From: an uncultured Rhodospirillaceae bacterium
Lineage (GTDB): Bacteria > Pseudomonadota > Alphaproteobacteria > Rhodospirillales > UBA2165
Assembly (NCBI GenBank): GCA_913054205.1
Contig: CAJXJM010000150.1
Coordinates: forward strand, 1-6,623
Reading direction: 5' to 3'
Length of the DNA stretch: 6,623 bases
The position numbers and the translations under genes were made by a program. This document shows positions 5,223-6,623 of this stretch, piece after piece (position 1 is the stretch's first letter; the number at the start of each line of letters is the position of its first letter). The notes under the pieces were generated by a model. That model ran no database searches, was not told the origin of the DNA, and saw only the letters and a program-made list of their open reading frames with translations.

Positions 5223-6623
5223 ATGGGCCAATTCGGCATCGGGCAATCAGTTTTACGTTTGGAAGATCCACGCCTTCTCACCGGTCGCGGGCGTTATCTA
5301 GACGACATAAATCTCGACAATCAAGCGCGCGGTTTTGTCCTGCGCTCGCCCTATGCCCACGCCAATATCTGCAGGATTGATGCCACTGAGGCCAAACAGG
5401 CGCCGGGTGTTCTAGCGATTTTTACCGGAGATGATTTTGCAGCTTCAGGATTGGGTAGTCAGACCCCGCAAGTCCCCCGCACCAAAGCGGATGGCAGCCC
5501 AGGATTTGTAGCGCCCCAACCGGCCCTGGTGAAAACAGCAAAATTTGTCGGCGACTATATCGCCTTCGTTGTGGCCGAAACGCTCGACCAGGCAAAGGAT
5601 GCCGCGGAGCTGATCGACATTGACTTCGAGTCTTTACCGAGCGCCATGGATACAGCGACAGCGGCCGATCCTGATACACCTGCCGTCTGGGAAGATTGCC
5701 CGGACAATATTTGTTTTGTCCATGACGCCGGTGATCGCGCCGCAACGGATGCTGCCTTCGAAAGAGCTGATCACATCATCAGCCAGGATATCGACATCAA
5801 TCGCATTACCGCAAATTCGATGGAAGCCCGCGGCAGTATTGGCTCTTACGATAAAGATGAAGAGCGTTATGTTCTCCATGTCGGCACCCAAGGCCCACAC
5901 GCTCTTCGAGGCGCGCTCGCCAAAGAGATATTTAAGGTAGATATCGACAGAGTTCACATTATTGCAGATGACATGGGCGGCGGTTTTGGCATGAAGGGCG
6001 GCCTGTATCCTGAATATACGCTCTGCCTTTGGGCTGCCAAAGAAATCGGACGTCCGGTCAAGTGGGTTTCAGATCGAAGTGAAGCTATTTTGTCTGACAC
6101 TAAAGCCCGCGACAATATTACCAAAGCTAAACTCGCGCTCGATAAAGACGGCAAGTTCATCGGTCTCCGCGTGCGCACAATTGCCAATATCGGCGCCTAC
6201 TATGCCGCCGACCGGATTGCTGTTTCAGGCATCCAACATATTGGCGTGTTGTCGGGTCCCTACACCACTGGCGCGGTCCATATTGAGATCACCCTCGTGC
6301 TCACAAATACAGTCAATATGGCCCCCTACCGCGGCGCCGGTCGGCCAGAGGCTGCTTATGTGATGGAACGCCTCGTTGATCTTGCCAGTAAAGAACTTGG
6401 CCTTAGCCCAACAGAGTTACGCCGCCGCAATTACATTGCTGAAGACGCCTTCCCGTATAAAACCAGTTTTCTCTACACCTACGATTCGGGTGAGTTTGAG
6501 AAGAACATGGATATGGCGATTGCGGACGCAGACTATGAAAATTTTGAAGAGCGCCGCCAAGAAGCAGCAAATCGTGGCAAACTATTGGGACTTGGTTTGT
6601 CGAATACCATCGAGCTGGCGCAA
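5223..6623 (+). CDS. Form II CO-dehydrogenase-like (xanthine oxidase family) molybdenum hydroxylase large subunit, 3' end outside window
   Basis: The molybdenum-cofactor-binding subunit of a xanthine oxidase-family hydroxylase, which would work with a small 2Fe-2S subunit and an FAD subunit not seen here. I translated 467 uninterrupted codons from the ATG at 5223 to the window end; full members have about 770-800 residues, so about 60% is present. The N-terminal a/b hammerhead domain runs from about 19 to 137 (GRGRYLDDINL, RSPYAHANI, YIAFVVAET). The molybdenum-binding region contains EARGSIGSYD (201-210), GTQGPHALR (221-229), DDMGGGFGMKGG (249-260) and MAPYRGAGRPEAAYVMER (366-383). The last is the form II version (YRGAGR) of the active-site loop; true CO dehydrogenases (form I) have AYRCSFR, so CO is unlikely to be the main substrate. 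The catalytic Glu near the C-terminus is off-window. GGGGA precedes the start by 5 bases. The family is secure; the substrate is not known. Confidence 0.92.
   Translation, partial: MGQFGIGQSVLRLEDPRLLTGRGRYLDDINLDNQARGFVLRSPYAHANICRIDATEAKQAPGVLAIFTGDDFAASGLGSQTPQVPRTKADGSPGFVAPQPALVKTAKFVGDYIAFVVAETLDQAKDAAELIDIDFESLPSAMDTATAADPDTPAVWEDCPDNICFVHDAGDRAATDAAFERADHIISQDIDINRITANSMEARGSIGSYDKDEERYVLHVGTQGPHALRGALAKEIFKVDIDRVHIIADDMGGGFGMKGGLYPEYTLCLWAAKEIGRPVKWVSDRSEAILSDTKARDNITKAKLALDKDGKFIGLRVRTIANIGAYYAADRIAVSGIQHIGVLSGPYTTGAVHIEITLVLTNTVNMAPYRGAGRPEAAYVMERLVDLASKELGLSPTELRRRNYIAEDAFPYKTSFLYTYDSGEFEKNMDMAIADADYENFEERRQEAANRGKLLGLGLSNTIELAQ

Overview
This window reads as bacterial chromosome, most likely from an alphaproteobacterium of moderate GC content. 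That placement is an inference from the gene types: a secreted DUF1194 protein, a form II CoxL-like molybdoenzyme, an FCD-type GntR regulator beside an oxalate--CoA ligase-like gene, and a soluble-type formate dehydrogenase alpha subunit. No rRNA, tRNA, CRISPR array, insertion sequence or phage gene was found.

Layout from left to right: (1) the C-terminal 388 residues of a formate dehydrogenase alpha subunit on +, cut by the left window edge; (2) a complete GntR/FCD regulator on -, convergent with it and sharing stop-codon bases; (3) a 282-bp divergent intergenic region with a perfect inverted repeat and a TTGT-N3-ACA site resembling GntR operators; (4) an AMP-forming acyl-CoA (probably oxalate) ligase on + that loses family similarity abruptly at codon 308 and ends at 322 residues, so its C-terminal third is missing; (5) an AT-rich, apparently non-coding stretch of about 290 bp; (6) a complete rhomboid intramembrane protease on +; (7) a DUF1194 (von Willebrand A-like) secreted protein on -, split by an in-frame TAG; (8) a divergent form II CO-dehydrogenase-like molybdenum hydroxylase large subunit on +, cut by the right edge after 467 codons.

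The left part makes sense as a remnant of an oxalate-utilisation locus: ligase (oxalate to oxalyl-CoA), formate dehydrogenase (the formate left after decarboxylation, to CO2), and a GntR regulator between them. This is inference, because no oxalyl-CoA decarboxylase or formyl-CoA transferase is visible here. The rhomboid, DUF1194 and CoxL-like genes show no functional tie to it.

I see no convincing undescribed system. The points most worth checking are the two broken genes (truncated ligase and TAG-interrupted DUF1194 gene), which could be real decay or assembly/sequence error, and the candidate operator sites.
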